From NCBI GenBank assembly GCA_017993835.1, contig JAGOLX010000016.1, positions 47,017 through 111,016 on the forward strand: a stretch of 64,000 nucleotides of DNA, in the 5' to 3' direction. This stretch comes from Phycisphaerae bacterium. GTDB lineage: Bacteria > Planctomycetota > Phycisphaerae > Sedimentisphaerales > Anaerobacaceae. The translations under genes and the position numbers were made by a program. This document shows positions 7,594 to 16,606 of the stretch, one piece after another; position 1 is the first letter of the stretch, and each line of letters begins with the position of its first letter. Under the pieces are notes generated by a model, which did not search any database, had not been told where the DNA came from, and saw only the letters and a list, made by a program, of their open reading frames with translations.

Positions 7594-9894
7594 TCAGTCT
7601 TCCGGGATGACAGACGGCGAGCGGGACTGCTCATCCGACGCGAATTCATAGATGGCGGCGCCTGCGGCAGTGAGGGTGTCCGTGATGGTTGCCTGTCCGT
7701 TCTCGAACGGGTGCAGCTCGGTGCGACTTTCGGGGAGCCGTTTGTACACGCGTCCCCGGTCGGGCAAGCCCTCCTGTTCGCGACTGAGGGCAAAACGCAG
7801 CTCTTGATTCGAGTCGGCGAGGTTTGCGACCGCCACCGCGATGCCGCCGTCCTCGGTCCGCCAGGCGCCCATCAAGTACTGGGGCACTCGCTTGCGGTGC
7901 TCCCGGACCGCCCCTTGTTGCCCGGCATAGATGGACAGACGTGACATGTCGATTTCCATGTCTGGAATATCCACTCGCGGGGGACGCAGGAACGTGCCGT
8001 GCAGCAGATAGGGCAGCGCCGCCTGGCGGAGCTGGACCAGTTGTCGGATATAGGCCAGGTCGGCTCTGCGTTCCACCAGGTGTTCCGGTCGGAAGTTCGA
8101 CAGGCAGGGCTGCTGCCCCCAGACGAAGGTGCGTGCCTGTTCCAGGCGGAACTGATACCGGAACTTCTTGTCGAGCAATTGAAGTGGGCGTTCCGGCGCG
8201 GAGTCCTTGGGCCAGAGCGGGTCGTATGGCGGCCGCGTCAGGGACGCGTAATTCCCGTAGAGAACCGTGTAGCCGTGATAGACCGCGTGGAAGAACGGGA
8301 TGGGTTCCCACTGGCCGGGGGCCTCGTACCGTTCCTGGCTGACTTGCAGGCTCAACATCAAGTCGAGATGGGGCAGCCATGCTTCGCCGCAACCCTCTCC
8401 CGCCAATGCGACGCCGGGACATCGCTCGCGGATATCAGATTCCAGAGCGCGGAATCCCTCCATCCAGTACGTGCCGCCTCCCGGCGGGTGGCCATGTCCT
8501 GCGTCGTAGCAGACCAGACTCGAGCAGGCTTGATCCATGTAGATGCCGCTGACGCCCAGATCGTTGTACACGGCCTCCGACAGGCCTGCGTAGGTGTCGC
8601 GCCAGAAGGCGGTGCCCATGCACATCGACGCCATGGGCGAGCGGGTGAAGGTGTTGTACACCTCTGGCTGCACCGTCCCGTCCGGTTTCTTGACGGCGTA
8701 GCGCTGGGCGTCTTTGGAGACCCAACTCCCTGCGGTCATGCCCCAGAGCCGCTGGTTCATGTAGACGATCGGATTCAAACCCTGCTGACGGGCCTCTCGC
8801 ACCGCTTTGTGAAAGGCCTCCGCGCCCTCTCGCGGCGGCAGGTACTCCGGGAAGTTGACGTCGTAGGCGCAGCCGTGCCACCAGTGCCAGAACACGCTGA
8901 CCGGCACGCCGAGGTAGTTCTGCATGGCCGCGGCCGGGGGCAATACGCCGTCCGAAGAGCCGCGGTTCCAGATCCAGAATCCCGTGTCCCTGACCCAGGC
9001 CGGCGTGCGGCCCTGTTTCAGGCGGCTGTCCTTTGCCCAGGGTTGCTGCAGTGCCCAGTCGCGATACCGCGACGCCACCGTGATCCAGTCGCCTTGAAAC
9101 AGGCCGATGAGGACATCGTAGCCTGGCTGGTACGCCGCCGCTATGGCTGTGTCGGCGCCCGGGAAGTGACAGACCTCCAGGCCGACATTGCCCTGGCCGT
9201 CGCCAAAGGCGACGAAGCTCTTGCTGCGCGCCTTGACGTCATCGGCGGCAAGGTACAGGCCCGGGCCATCTTCTCGGTAGAACGCGATGCACTGCATCGA
9301 CAGCATGCCGGGATAGGAGAATTCGCGCCGGCCGGCTTGTCCCGGCGCCGGGGACAGGAGTTGTCTCGCCTGGGTCGTCTTCTCGCCCATCCAATAGGGC
9401 ACGGCCAACACTTCCGATTCCTGTCGTGCGATCGCACAGACGCGCGGAAACCGCAGCACCGAGGGAACGACACCATCCAAACCCTGCACCACGATGGAAA
9501 AACGAGCTGCCTGGACCGTCGGGTCAAAACGGACATGGACGGACACGGACAGATTGGGCATCGCCTCCCGTCCGAATCCGCTCCACGCCAGGTGCAACCG
9601 TTGCGGGTCGCTGCCGTCGTGGTGACATTCGAAGCTCCGGGCGTGTTCGGGGAGCAGCGTGCCTCCCGCCTGTCGGGGCAACTCCAACCCCCAGAGACTC
9701 CCGATCGCGTCCTTGGCAATGTGGTCATGACCTGCCCGCTTGTCGAGCAGGGAGACGAGGTGTCCGTGTTCTTCGTCGAAACGCAACGTGATGTCCGAAG
9801 CGCCCACGGACCCAGCCGATGCGCCGGCGCCAAGGACCAGCACCGCGAGCAGAACGATCCACCGTCGAGCGGGCATGACCATCCGTGTTTCCAT
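7594..9894 (-). CDS. DUF6259-type secreted glycoside hydrolase-like protein
   Basis: A 766-residue protein; ATG 9894 is preferred because GAAAGGGA precedes it and the product opens with a signal peptide (ARRWIVLLAVLVLGAGASAG). Residues 45-290 look like a beta-sandwich (ITLRFDEEHGHLVSLLDKRA), and the central part is a TIM barrel rich in aromatic pockets (VSVFWHWWHGCAYDVNFPEY). Candidate acids are Asp in GVSGIYMDQACSS and Glu in VALAGEGCGEAW, placed as in retaining barrel glycosidases; this is inference. The C-terminal 100 residues resemble a beta-sandwich. The family is common in polysaccharide-degrading Planctomycetota and Bacteroidota, with substrates mostly unknown. Confidence 0.8.
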   Translation of the reverse strand: METRMVMPARRWIVLLAVLVLGAGASAGSVGASDITLRFDEEHGHLVSLLDKRAGHDHIAKDAIGSLWGLELPRQAGGTLLPEHARSFECHHDGSDPQRLHLAWSGFGREAMPNLSVSVHVRFDPTVQAARFSIVVQGLDGVVPSVLRFPRVCAIARQESEVLAVPYWMGEKTTQARQLLSPAPGQAGRREFSYPGMLSMQCIAFYREDGPGLYLAADDVKARSKSFVAFGDGQGNVGLEVCHFPGADTAIAAAYQPGYDVLIGLFQGDWITVASRYRDWALQQPWAKDSRLKQGRTPAWVRDTGFWIWNRGSSDGVLPPAAAMQNYLGVPVSVFWHWWHGCAYDVNFPEYLPPREGAEAFHKAVREARQQGLNPIVYMNQRLWGMTAGSWVSKDAQRYAVKKPDGTVQPEVYNTFTRSPMASMCMGTAFWRDTYAGLSEAVYNDLGVSGIYMDQACSSLVCYDAGHGHPPGGGTYWMEGFRALESDIRERCPGVALAGEGCGEAWLPHLDLMLSLQVSQERYEAPGQWEPIPFFHAVYHGYTVLYGNYASLTRPPYDPLWPKDSAPERPLQLLDKKFRYQFRLEQARTFVWGQQPCLSNFRPEHLVERRADLAYIRQLVQLRQAALPYLLHGTFLRPPRVDIPDMEIDMSRLSIYAGQQGAVREHRKRVPQYLMGAWRTEDGGIAVAVANLADSNQELRFALSREQEGLPDRGRVYKRLPESRTELHPFENGQATITDTLTAAGAAIYEFASDEQSRSPSVIPED

Positions 9895-10015
9895 CAGGCG
9901 ATCCCTTTCGAAAGCAATACCATACACGGACTCCGAGCCTCCAGACAATCCGCATTGTGGTCATCGCCCTGCGAGTAAAGACAAGCGAGGACTCCTCAGC
10001 CGCAGAGTTCCGATG

Positions 10016-10042
10016 TGTCATTCTCGCGGACGCGGGAATCCA
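10016..10042. repeat. Palindromic repeat overlapping a gene end
   Basis: ATTCTCGCG and CGCGGGAAT form an almost perfect hairpin, followed by CCATTCTCCTGGA. It is a copy of the family at 4945-4999. The stop codon (10018-10020) and last residues of the HEAT-type gene lie inside it. Confidence 0.65.
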
Positions 10043-10533
10043 TTCTCCTGGAACTCAGGGGACGCCAAGGTCTGCGGAGTCGGAAGAGGAACACAGGCGT
10101 CGGGGGCAGCGGTGGGGCGGCTTCTGCCACCATCCTTCTGCGGAGTCCGGATGCCAAGCAGGTTGGGCGTCGGGTCCTTGCACAATGCGATGGCCTTGCC
10201 CAGTTCCCCCTGGCACAGATCTCTGGCGTGGTCGCAGGGTTTGCCCGTGAGGTGGTTTTCGAGGACCGGCAACGCGCGGGGATCTCTCGCCTGCCCGAGC
10301 GCCCAGACGGCATAGTTGCGCTCGCGGAGGGAGTGAGCCTCGGACTGCACGTAGGCGAGCAGTGCCGCGACGTCGTCGCTCGGGTGAGGATGGGCGGCCT
10401 GTGCTGTCGTGCACCATCGGTCCAAACCCGACTGGATCTGATGACGCAGAACCCCCAGTGCGCTCGCGCACAGGAGAAGACCAACCAACAGAATGACGGC
10501 TATCCGCTTGCTGCTCAGTGTCCACAGAGGCAT
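10018..10533 (-). CDS. Membrane-anchored HEAT-repeat-like protein
   Basis: A 171-residue protein starting at ATG 10533 behind a strong AGGAGGTG. One N-terminal transmembrane segment (KRIAVILLVGLLLCASALGV) anchors it, with the rest probably outside the membrane. Residues 50-120 contain one to two HEAT-type helical pairs (LRERNYAVWALGQARDPRAL, VLENHL) and several Cys residues. The last dozen residues (FQENGFPRPRE) and the stop are encoded by a copy of the dispersed palindromic repeat, so the natural C-terminus has probably been replaced. HEAT repeats serve protein-protein contact; no partner is evident. Confidence 0.65.
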   Translation of the reverse strand: MPLWTLSSKRIAVILLVGLLLCASALGVLRHQIQSGLDRWCTTAQAAHPHPSDDVAALLAYVQSEAHSLRERNYAVWALGQARDPRALPVLENHLTGKPCDHARDLCQGELGKAIALCKDPTPNLLGIRTPQKDGGRSRPTAAPDACVPLPTPQTLASPEFQENGFPRPRE

Positions 10534-10739
10534 GTTCGCACCTCCTGTCTGTGACTCTCGGCCCGTGCGATTCTGGTCCGGCGGCGAAGGCATGCATCGC
10601 CGCTTCCGCCAGGCTGCTTCATGCTTTGTGCTCCAGGATATCCCGAAAGGAACCCGACGTCAAGATCTACTCGAACTCAGGGAAGGCACGAAATTGTGGA
10701 TGTGGGGGCGTAGCTCCTTCCGTCGAGATCTCCCTCCCA

Positions 10740-11468
10740 TCATTCTTCTGGAGCTCTGCCTGGTACGTTGACATCGGAGACTATTGCCCGTGTAGCGTGC
10801 TCCAAATGCAGGTGATCCCATCTCTGCGGTTCGATATAGGAGATGTATGCCGTATTGGGGTCTCTCATGCAGGCCAAGTATACATTGCGACGTGTTTTCT
10901 TTGGGCCGTTCTGCTCCCAAATCGGAATCAGGTCACGGAGGTCCTCGCCGAAATAGCCCACATCGAGTACGATCCGCCTGAGAACGACCGGGTCGGTGGG
11001 AAAGCCCACCGCGCGTAGTGTATGGCTGCGCACCGGAAGCGGCTCGATAACCGCATCGGAACGCGATTCTCCGGGGTGCAGGCGACAGTACACGGCGAAG
11101 ATCTGTAGAGAATCGACGAGGCCCGCTTGCTCCAGGTCACCCCGACGCCTGACCTCCAGAGTCCCGCCGCAGATTTCAGCATCTATGCTGGACCTCGACT
11201 CCTGGCCTGCGCGGTGGTTCGTGCTCACACACACCCAGATGTCATGCGGGAAGATGTTGGTCACACGGTAGTCCAGTCTCAAGTTCCCCTCCGCCAGGGA
11301 GAACCGCTCGACCGCGAGCAGTCCGGGGGCTGCCTTCTCTGTGGCATCCGGCGAGGCCAGATGCCTGTCACGGGACGAACAACCATGTGCAACCATCACG
11401 AGGGAGAGAATGGCCATCAAGTCAGCAAAGCGCCTGGGATTCGAATGCATCCATACATTTGTGTTCAT
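10740..11468 (-). CDS. Putative lipoprotein or secreted protein of unknown function
   Basis: A 242-residue product from ATG 11468 (MNTNVWMHSNPRRFADLM), preceded by GAGAGGG. A hydrophobic stretch, MAILSLVMVAHGC, then SSRDR, looks like a signal peptide with a weak lipobox ending at Cys. The mature domain is beta-rich (NLRLDYRVTNIFPHDIWVCV), reminiscent of an Ig-like fold, with no recognised family. The start codon lies in a repeat-type phrase (ACACGGATGAACACAAATG) also seen in part at 63431-63455, so the true start could be a later Met, such as the one in FADLMAIL. Confidence 0.55.
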   Translation of the reverse strand: MNTNVWMHSNPRRFADLMAILSLVMVAHGCSSRDRHLASPDATEKAAPGLLAVERFSLAEGNLRLDYRVTNIFPHDIWVCVSTNHRAGQESRSSIDAEICGGTLEVRRRGDLEQAGLVDSLQIFAVYCRLHPGESRSDAVIEPLPVRSHTLRAVGFPTDPVVLRRIVLDVGYFGEDLRDLIPIWEQNGPKKTRRNVYLACMRDPNTAYISYIEPQRWDHLHLEHATRAIVSDVNVPGRAPEE

Positions 11469-11814
11469 CCGTGTGTCCCTCTCATCCGGTGCCCGAGGCC
11501 GAAGTCCATGCCGCATTACATTCACTTCTGGCTCGATTATGGAAGGGGAAGATGGAAGAGTCAAGAACGAGTCGTCATCTTCTTCCTGGGCGATCCCGGC
11601 CTTTCGTGTCCGCATAGAGAAAGGGCCCGTACCGAGGGGATCAGCACGGGCCCGACAATGTACAGAAACACTCTATGAGCCCGGCCCAAGCTCGTCAGAA
11701 ACCTGCGCCGGTCCAAACCACTTCTCATGCCTCGCCGTCATACTTGCCGTTGGCCAAGGTCGGATCGATCAGTGCCAGTTCCCTGACCTCGTTCCGGCGG
11801 CAATACCCGGCGTG
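11469..11814. other. Intergenic stretch between two minus-strand genes
   Basis: No gene is supported here. It contains the repeat phrase around the lipoprotein start and the terminator-like hairpin at 11616-11653. Confidence 0.5.
11616..11653 (-). terminator. Rho-independent-type terminator after the LamG gene
   Basis: Read on the minus strand, GGGCCCGT and ACGGGCCC form a perfect 8-bp GC-rich stem with a 15-nt loop, followed by TTTCTCT. It lies about 160 bp past the stop of the LamG-DOMON gene. The T-run is interrupted by C, so the call is moderate. Confidence 0.5.
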
Positions 11815-13797
11815 TCACTCCTCAGCCGGCTGATAACCGGAAAGGAAGAGAATCTCGGCCGGCGACAGAGCCCGGTTGTAGACCTCGACCTCGTCGATCG
11901 CGCCGACCCAGTCACTTCTCCAGCCATCCGAGCCGATCAGCAGGGAAGAGACGCTGGGGGCAATGCCGACCATGGGGGCCGAATCCCGCTCGACGCCGTC
12001 CAGGTAGCACTTCACTGTCGTGCCGTCATAGGCTCCGACGACGTGGTACCACTCGCCGATCGCCATTTCCTGGTTGACGTACACCCACGCTCTGCTGCCA
12101 TCCGACACGTTGAACTGGAATCCCATGATCGTGGGTTTCGCGGTGAACCAGCCGTAGCGGAGCTGCCAGCTCCATCCGCCGGTGGCATCCGCCTTGCTCA
12201 GCGGCGCGGTCTCGATGGTGCCGTCCGTGCCCGGCCTCATCCAGATCGAGACCGACAGGGGGCCCGTGATGTCCAGGGCGGGGTCCTTGCCGCAATCAAC
12301 GTAGGACTCGCCGTCGAATTCCATCGCGGTGCCGAGGCCGGCCAGACCTTCGACAAAGGTCGGGGCTCCGACGATCACCCCGTTGAACCCGTTGCCCGAG
12401 CTGTCGTTCACGTCGTTCTCGAAGGAGTAGCGAGCCACCAGGCCGTTCATGTTCGGATCGACCGATTCCGGAGCGGGCTCCAGGATGGCCGTACCCCACT
12501 GCGAGGCGTCGTTCCAGGCGTTGCCGTCGGTGGCAAACGTGAAGATCTGGCCTTCGCGAGAGTCGCCGCCGTCGTCGTCGTCGTTGTAGAAGCAGTCGAT
12601 GCCAACGAAGTCATAACCTTGCGGTGTGAAGCCCTGCAAAGATGCCCACGGGAGCTTGATCTCGACGCGCCAGCCGGTGGCGGTGTCCACCTGCGCCTGC
12701 TCGACGCCTTCGATGTTCATATTGGTTCCCTGGATCTCGTCCGTTCCGTACCCGAAGGTGTACTGGCGATTGTCGCCGGACAGCGCGGTGTTCTCCTTGG
12801 AATTGCCGCCGTCGAAGTAGATCTCCACGCTGTCGTCCTGCCACGAGCCGGCCGAATCGTTCTGCAGGCTGTCATCGGTGATCTCGACGACGATGTAGAG
12901 GTTCTCCGAATCGTACAACGCCTGCCAACTGCCAGAGGCGTTGTTCACATCCACCGGGACGAGGTACTGCGTGGAGGCTTTCGCCCAGATCGCATCGACT
13001 TGCCCGTCGATGACCGGGGCCCGCGTGGCGAAGCCGACTTCCATATCGAGCGCGTCCATGCTGAACATGGCCGCCAGGACTTCGACTTTTGTGATCGCCC
13101 TGTTGTAGATGCGTGCGTCGCTGAGAGATCCCTGCCAATTCTCGCCCTCGGCAGCCTCGTTGTTGCCGCCCATGAATAAGGGCTGCGGGAAGCTCAAGGC
13201 TTGGGTGATCGTTCGGGAGCCGCCCCAGACGCCGTCACGGTAGTACGTCAACTGGGCGCCGGTTTTCACGACCGCATGGTAGAGCCACAGGTCGGCGGGA
13301 ATGTCGGCATAGTCCAGGTTGTCGTCGCCGTTGCCGTTCATGTGCCACTCGAACTTCGTCGGGGTGAACTTGATGAACTGACGCGGCACAAAATCGACGG
13401 CATTCTCGTCCTTTCGGTTGCCGAAGATGATATCGTTTTGCGTTGTGTTGCCGGCGTCCTGCTTGGCCCAGAAGGCCCAGGTGAAGTCGTTGGTCAGTGT
13501 CATCAGGGGGATGCTGCCGGCGCGAATATACGCGCCGCTCGGCGTGCCGTTGAAACTGACGACTGTGCCGCGATCCGCGTCCTGCACCCAGACGGAGCCG
13601 GCGTCTCCCAGTCCCCCAGCGGGGTTGTTGATCGTGCCCGTCGTGCCACTGGCCGACAGGTCGGTGACCGTAGTTCCGGAGCCCTCGTTCAAGGGCCACC
13701 ACCCAATCAGATTGGGATCAGCAGCCTTTGCCCCGCCGGCAAAGGCCAGGCCGATCACCACGATAGATGAAGCCAAACAAATCCATCTCTTACACAT
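11815..13797 (-). CDS. Secreted LamG-DOMON(CBM9-like)-LamG protein
   Basis: A 660-residue exported protein. ATG 13797 follows GGGAGGCGG and begins a clear signal peptide (CLASSIVVIGLAFAGGAKA). Three domains follow: LamG/concanavalin-type at about 28-235 (LIGWWPLNEGSGTTVTDLSA), a CBM9/DOMON-type domain at about 255-440 (APVIDGQVDAIWAKA, VEIYFDGGNSK), and a second LamG at about 455-655 (GLVARYSFENDVNDSSGNGF). LamG modules bind sugars or proteins, and CBM9-like modules bind carbohydrates or haem. No catalytic domain is visible, so a binding or surface-display role is inferred. It ends in LSPAEILFLSGYQPAEE with no sorting signal I recognise. Confidence 0.88.
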   Translation of the reverse strand: MCKRWICLASSIVVIGLAFAGGAKAADPNLIGWWPLNEGSGTTVTDLSASGTTGTINNPAGGLGDAGSVWVQDADRGTVVSFNGTPSGAYIRAGSIPLMTLTNDFTWAFWAKQDAGNTTQNDIIFGNRKDENAVDFVPRQFIKFTPTKFEWHMNGNGDDNLDYADIPADLWLYHAVVKTGAQLTYYRDGVWGGSRTITQALSFPQPLFMGGNNEAAEGENWQGSLSDARIYNRAITKVEVLAAMFSMDALDMEVGFATRAPVIDGQVDAIWAKASTQYLVPVDVNNASGSWQALYDSENLYIVVEITDDSLQNDSAGSWQDDSVEIYFDGGNSKENTALSGDNRQYTFGYGTDEIQGTNMNIEGVEQAQVDTATGWRVEIKLPWASLQGFTPQGYDFVGIDCFYNDDDDGGDSREGQIFTFATDGNAWNDASQWGTAILEPAPESVDPNMNGLVARYSFENDVNDSSGNGFNGVIVGAPTFVEGLAGLGTAMEFDGESYVDCGKDPALDITGPLSVSIWMRPGTDGTIETAPLSKADATGGWSWQLRYGWFTAKPTIMGFQFNVSDGSRAWVYVNQEMAIGEWYHVVGAYDGTTVKCYLDGVERDSAPMVGIAPSVSSLLIGSDGWRSDWVGAIDEVEVYNRALSPAEILFLSGYQPAEE

Positions 13798-14619
13798 GAC
13801 AGTCCGCCTCCCAAGAAACTACCTCAGTTCGTGCCCTGGCCACACGCCAAGGCAGCCGATCATGAATGTGACGCTTGCTCCGCCATCTGTACCCGATGTA
13901 CCGGTGTGCGAGTCGACAACACCTCCTTCCTACCCCCGAACAAACTGAGCCATGAGCCGAAATGTGCGAACATGAGCTGTGGGGGCAAGGAATTACTGCA
14001 CGAGACTCCCTGCCTCCTCGAACATACGCAGGACCCTCCTCAATGGAAGAACTCAAAGAGTTGTGCCAGCCGGATGAGCCTGGATCCCAAACGCCCAACC
14101 CTGCAGGCACGAGCTTCACTGTTGTGATATGTACCGCATTGCTCCCCGCCTGTCAAGGTAAAAAAGAGGCAGGACGGCGCTCGGGGTGCATGACCGTAGC
14201 TGCGACCTCCCGCAGAGTGACGAGACGTTGGTGCGACTCTGTCATTCCTGCGTCAAGCAGGAATCCAGGAATCGTAGGATGAGCCACGTCCCAGGAAGTG
14301 GATTCCCGCTCCTCTGAAAAATGCGGCATCGACACGTAGGGTGGGGCAAGCCCCACCCTACAAACGTCCCAAGGCGGCTTTCATCCCCTTCGGGTGGGCC
14401 AAAGGACCATGAACGGCTTCGCGGGAATGACATTCCGGGGTTTTCATGAACTCCTACTGCACGCGAGCAACTACGGTCCTGCACCCCATCGCTCGTCATG
14501 ACCACGCGACAGCCAAGTCCTCTTCACAGACACTAGCTGCGCAAGGCAGTCGCGGTTCGATTCGCCCGGCGCCGACGCATGGGGGCGCGAAAGCCCCTGT
14601 CACGGGCCCCCGGTCAGGG
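13798..14619. other. Intergenic stretch of 0.8 kb without genes
   Basis: No coding region is supported on either strand. The second half holds a composite of palindromic repeats (14241-14440); the first half shows no structure I can name and no tRNA. Confidence 0.5.
14241..14440. repeat. Nested palindromic repeat cluster
   Basis: Three palindromes: ATTCCTGC/GCAGGAAT at 14244-14264; GATTCCCGC (14301-14309) paired with GCGGGAATG (14421-14429); and within the latter a perfect 12-bp stem with a 2-nt loop (GTAGGGTGGGGC, AA, GCCCCACCCTAC) at 14336-14361. The arrangement suggests one element inserted into another. Confidence 0.7.
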
Positions 14620-15846
14620 CTAGTGGTTGCCCAGCGGAAGCGTCCGTTTGCAGCGGGGGCACTGGACCGCGTCGCCCGGGAAGTTCGGCGGGATTTTGAG
14701 CTTCAGGCCGCAGGGGCACGTCAGGAACGCGAAGCCGTTGACTCGTCGCATGATGTCCCCGATCTGATGGACCTGTGCCTGTGCCTTCTGCGGCGGGACG
14801 GCCCCGGCCTGTCCCTGGCGGACGGCCACCTCCTCCTCGCGGAGCGCGGAAGCCGGGACGACGCCCTTGGAGTGGGTGACCGCCGCGTACGCCTGGGCGT
14901 AGTCGCGGTACGACGCGCCGTGCGCCATGCTCCGCAGGATGCGGATTCGTTCCGAGATGGGCGGGTGCGTGCTGGTCAGGTCGGAGAGCGTCCTGCGCCC
15001 TCGCTTCTTGAACGGATTGGCGAAGTACATGGGAGCGGTGATCTCGTTGGCGGTCGCCAGTTGCGGCGACGGGTCGCCGGCGATCTTCTCCAGGGCGCTG
15101 GCGAGCCCCTCGGGGTAGCGGGTCAGGCGGGCGCCGCCGGCGTCGGCCATGTACTCGCGCCGTCGCGACAGGGCGAAATACAGCAGTTGCGCCAGGATCG
15201 GCGCCAGAACCGCCGCAAGGATGGTGACCACGAAGAGAATGAGCTGGGCCTGTCCGCCGCCGTGACTCTCGGACGAGTACCGGCGCCGGGAACCCATGGA
15301 TTGATAGAACATCCCGCGCATGAAGACCTGGGACAACAGGGCGATGGAGCCGAGCATGATCCCGGCCAGCGTCACGTAGAGGATGTCCCGATGCAGGATG
15401 TGGCTCATCTCGTGGGCGACGACGCCCTGCAGCTCGTCGCGGTTGAGTCGGGCCAGGAGGCCCGCGGTGACCGCGATGGAGGCCGATTGCGGACTCCGCC
15501 CGGTCGCGAAGGCGTTCGGAGCGGGGTCGTTGATGATGTAGACCTTGGGCATGGCCGGCAGGCCCGCCGCGATTTTCATCTCCTCGACGATGTTGAAGAG
15601 CTGGGGATGGACGTCGTGCGTGACCTGTTTGGCGCCGCTGGCCGCCAGCAGGATCTGGTCGCCCGAGGCGAAGCTGACCAAGGCCAGAACCAGCCAGATC
15701 CCTGCGGCGATGGCGACGCCGAACAGGCCGCCGTCCGGGCCGACCGCCAGGCTCCCGATGAGGAATCCCAACGCCAGCAGTACGGTCGCCATCAGCGTCA
15801 TCAGGAGGATGGAGTTGCGTTGATTGGCTCGAATCAGTTCCCACAT
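14620..15846 (-). CDS. htpX: HtpX-like M48 membrane metalloprotease with zinc ribbon
   Basis: A 408-residue protein of the M48B type that degrades damaged membrane proteins. N-terminal hydrophobic segments (SILLMTLMATVLLALGFLIG and a second at 43-60) precede the zinc-protease motif HEMSH near residue 147; another hydrophobic region (LILFVVTILAAVLAPILAQL) and the third ligand region (SRRREYMADAGG) follow. The C-terminal 45 residues add a four-Cys zinc ribbon (CPCGLKLKIPPNFPGDAVQC, PRCKR), longer than the E. coli enzyme of about 290 residues. It lies about 100 bp downstream of lemA on the same strand, a pairing known in other bacteria. Confidence 0.9.
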   Translation of the reverse strand: MWELIRANQRNSILLMTLMATVLLALGFLIGSLAVGPDGGLFGVAIAAGIWLVLALVSFASGDQILLAASGAKQVTHDVHPQLFNIVEEMKIAAGLPAMPKVYIINDPAPNAFATGRSPQSASIAVTAGLLARLNRDELQGVVAHEMSHILHRDILYVTLAGIMLGSIALLSQVFMRGMFYQSMGSRRRYSSESHGGGQAQLILFVVTILAAVLAPILAQLLYFALSRRREYMADAGGARLTRYPEGLASALEKIAGDPSPQLATANEITAPMYFANPFKKRGRRTLSDLTSTHPPISERIRILRSMAHGASYRDYAQAYAAVTHSKGVVPASALREEEVAVRQGQAGAVPPQKAQAQVHQIGDIMRRVNGFAFLTCPCGLKLKIPPNFPGDAVQCPRCKRTLPLGNH

Positions 15847-15950
15847 GCGACTTGTCGTCCCTCAGCCCGACGGCGCGGGCATGACCGTGTCCAGAACGGG
15901 CCCGAGCGCGATGCCTGGGCCGCGACAAACCATCCGACGCGGATCGCCGC

Positions 15951-16517
15951 TCAGGAGAAGGTGACCTTCGGGACCTCGCGTTCCTGGGCGCTCTCGACCT
16001 GGAAGAAGTCCCGTTTCGTGAAGGCGAACATGCCTGCGACGATGTTCGACGGGAACATCTGGATCCGGTTGTTGTAGAACAGGACTTGGTCGTTGTAGTT
16101 CTGTCGGGAGAAGGCGATCTTGTTCTCCGTGCTGGTCAGCTCTTCCTGAAGAGCCAGGAAGTTCTGGTTCGCCTTCAGCTCGGGGTAGTTCTCCACGACG
16201 AGCATGAACTTGCTCAGTGCGTCTGCGAGCTGGCCTTCCGCCTTGGCGGTTTCGGCGACGGACTTGGCGCCCATCGCGGCGCTGCGGGCCTTCGTGATCG
16301 ATTCGAAGGTCTCCCGCTCGTGCTTCATGTAGCCTTTGGCGGTCTCCACGAGGTTCGGAATCAGGTCGTGGCGTCGCTTCAACTGGACGTCGATCTGCGC
16401 CCAGGCGTTGTCCACCTGGTTCCGCGAGCCAACCAGGGAGTTGTAGATGCCGATCAAGACGAGCACCACGAGGCCGAGAATGGCCAACACCACGATCAAC
16501 GCGACTAATCCTGGCAT
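15951..16517 (-). CDS. lemA: LemA family protein
   Basis: A 188-residue membrane protein with one N-terminal transmembrane helix (VALIVVLAILGLVVLVLIGI) and the LemA coiled-coil domain: IYNSLVGSRNQVDNAWAQID, QLKRRHDLIPNLVETAKGYM, then ENYPELKANQNFLALQEELT and a conserved FPSNIVAGMFAF near the end. Length matches the family. LemA proteins are membrane-attached with the helical domain facing one side, and their function is poorly defined, though they are repeatedly found beside HtpX-like proteases as here. It probably heads a lemA-htpX unit. Confidence 0.93.
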   Translation of the reverse strand: MPGLVALIVVLAILGLVVLVLIGIYNSLVGSRNQVDNAWAQIDVQLKRRHDLIPNLVETAKGYMKHERETFESITKARSAAMGAKSVAETAKAEGQLADALSKFMLVVENYPELKANQNFLALQEELTSTENKIAFSRQNYNDQVLFYNNRIQMFPSNIVAGMFAFTKRDFFQVESAQEREVPKVTFS

Positions 16518-16606
16518 GTTGTATCCCTTCTATAGGACAGATTGTGAATCCGGACGGTTCTTACCCGGTGCATCATACGACAAAAGACTCTGTTGTTCCA
16601 TTACTC

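Noticed and set aside
8000..9978. Long plus-strand frame antisense to the DUF6259 gene
   Set aside because: High-GC codon-position mirror of the real gene, with no recognisable domain.
11720..11800. Minus-strand frame RNEVRELALIDPTLANGKYD after the LamG stop
   Set aside because: It looks protein-like but is too short to assign, has no start, and lies past a clean stop.
13901..14119. Short frames before the LamG gene
   Set aside because: No ribosome site, no hydrophobic or domain pattern, and overlapping frames of equal quality.
14540..14590. T-arm-like GGTTCGATTC suggesting a tRNA
   Set aside because: No matching acceptor stem, D-arm or anticodon stem could be found upstream.
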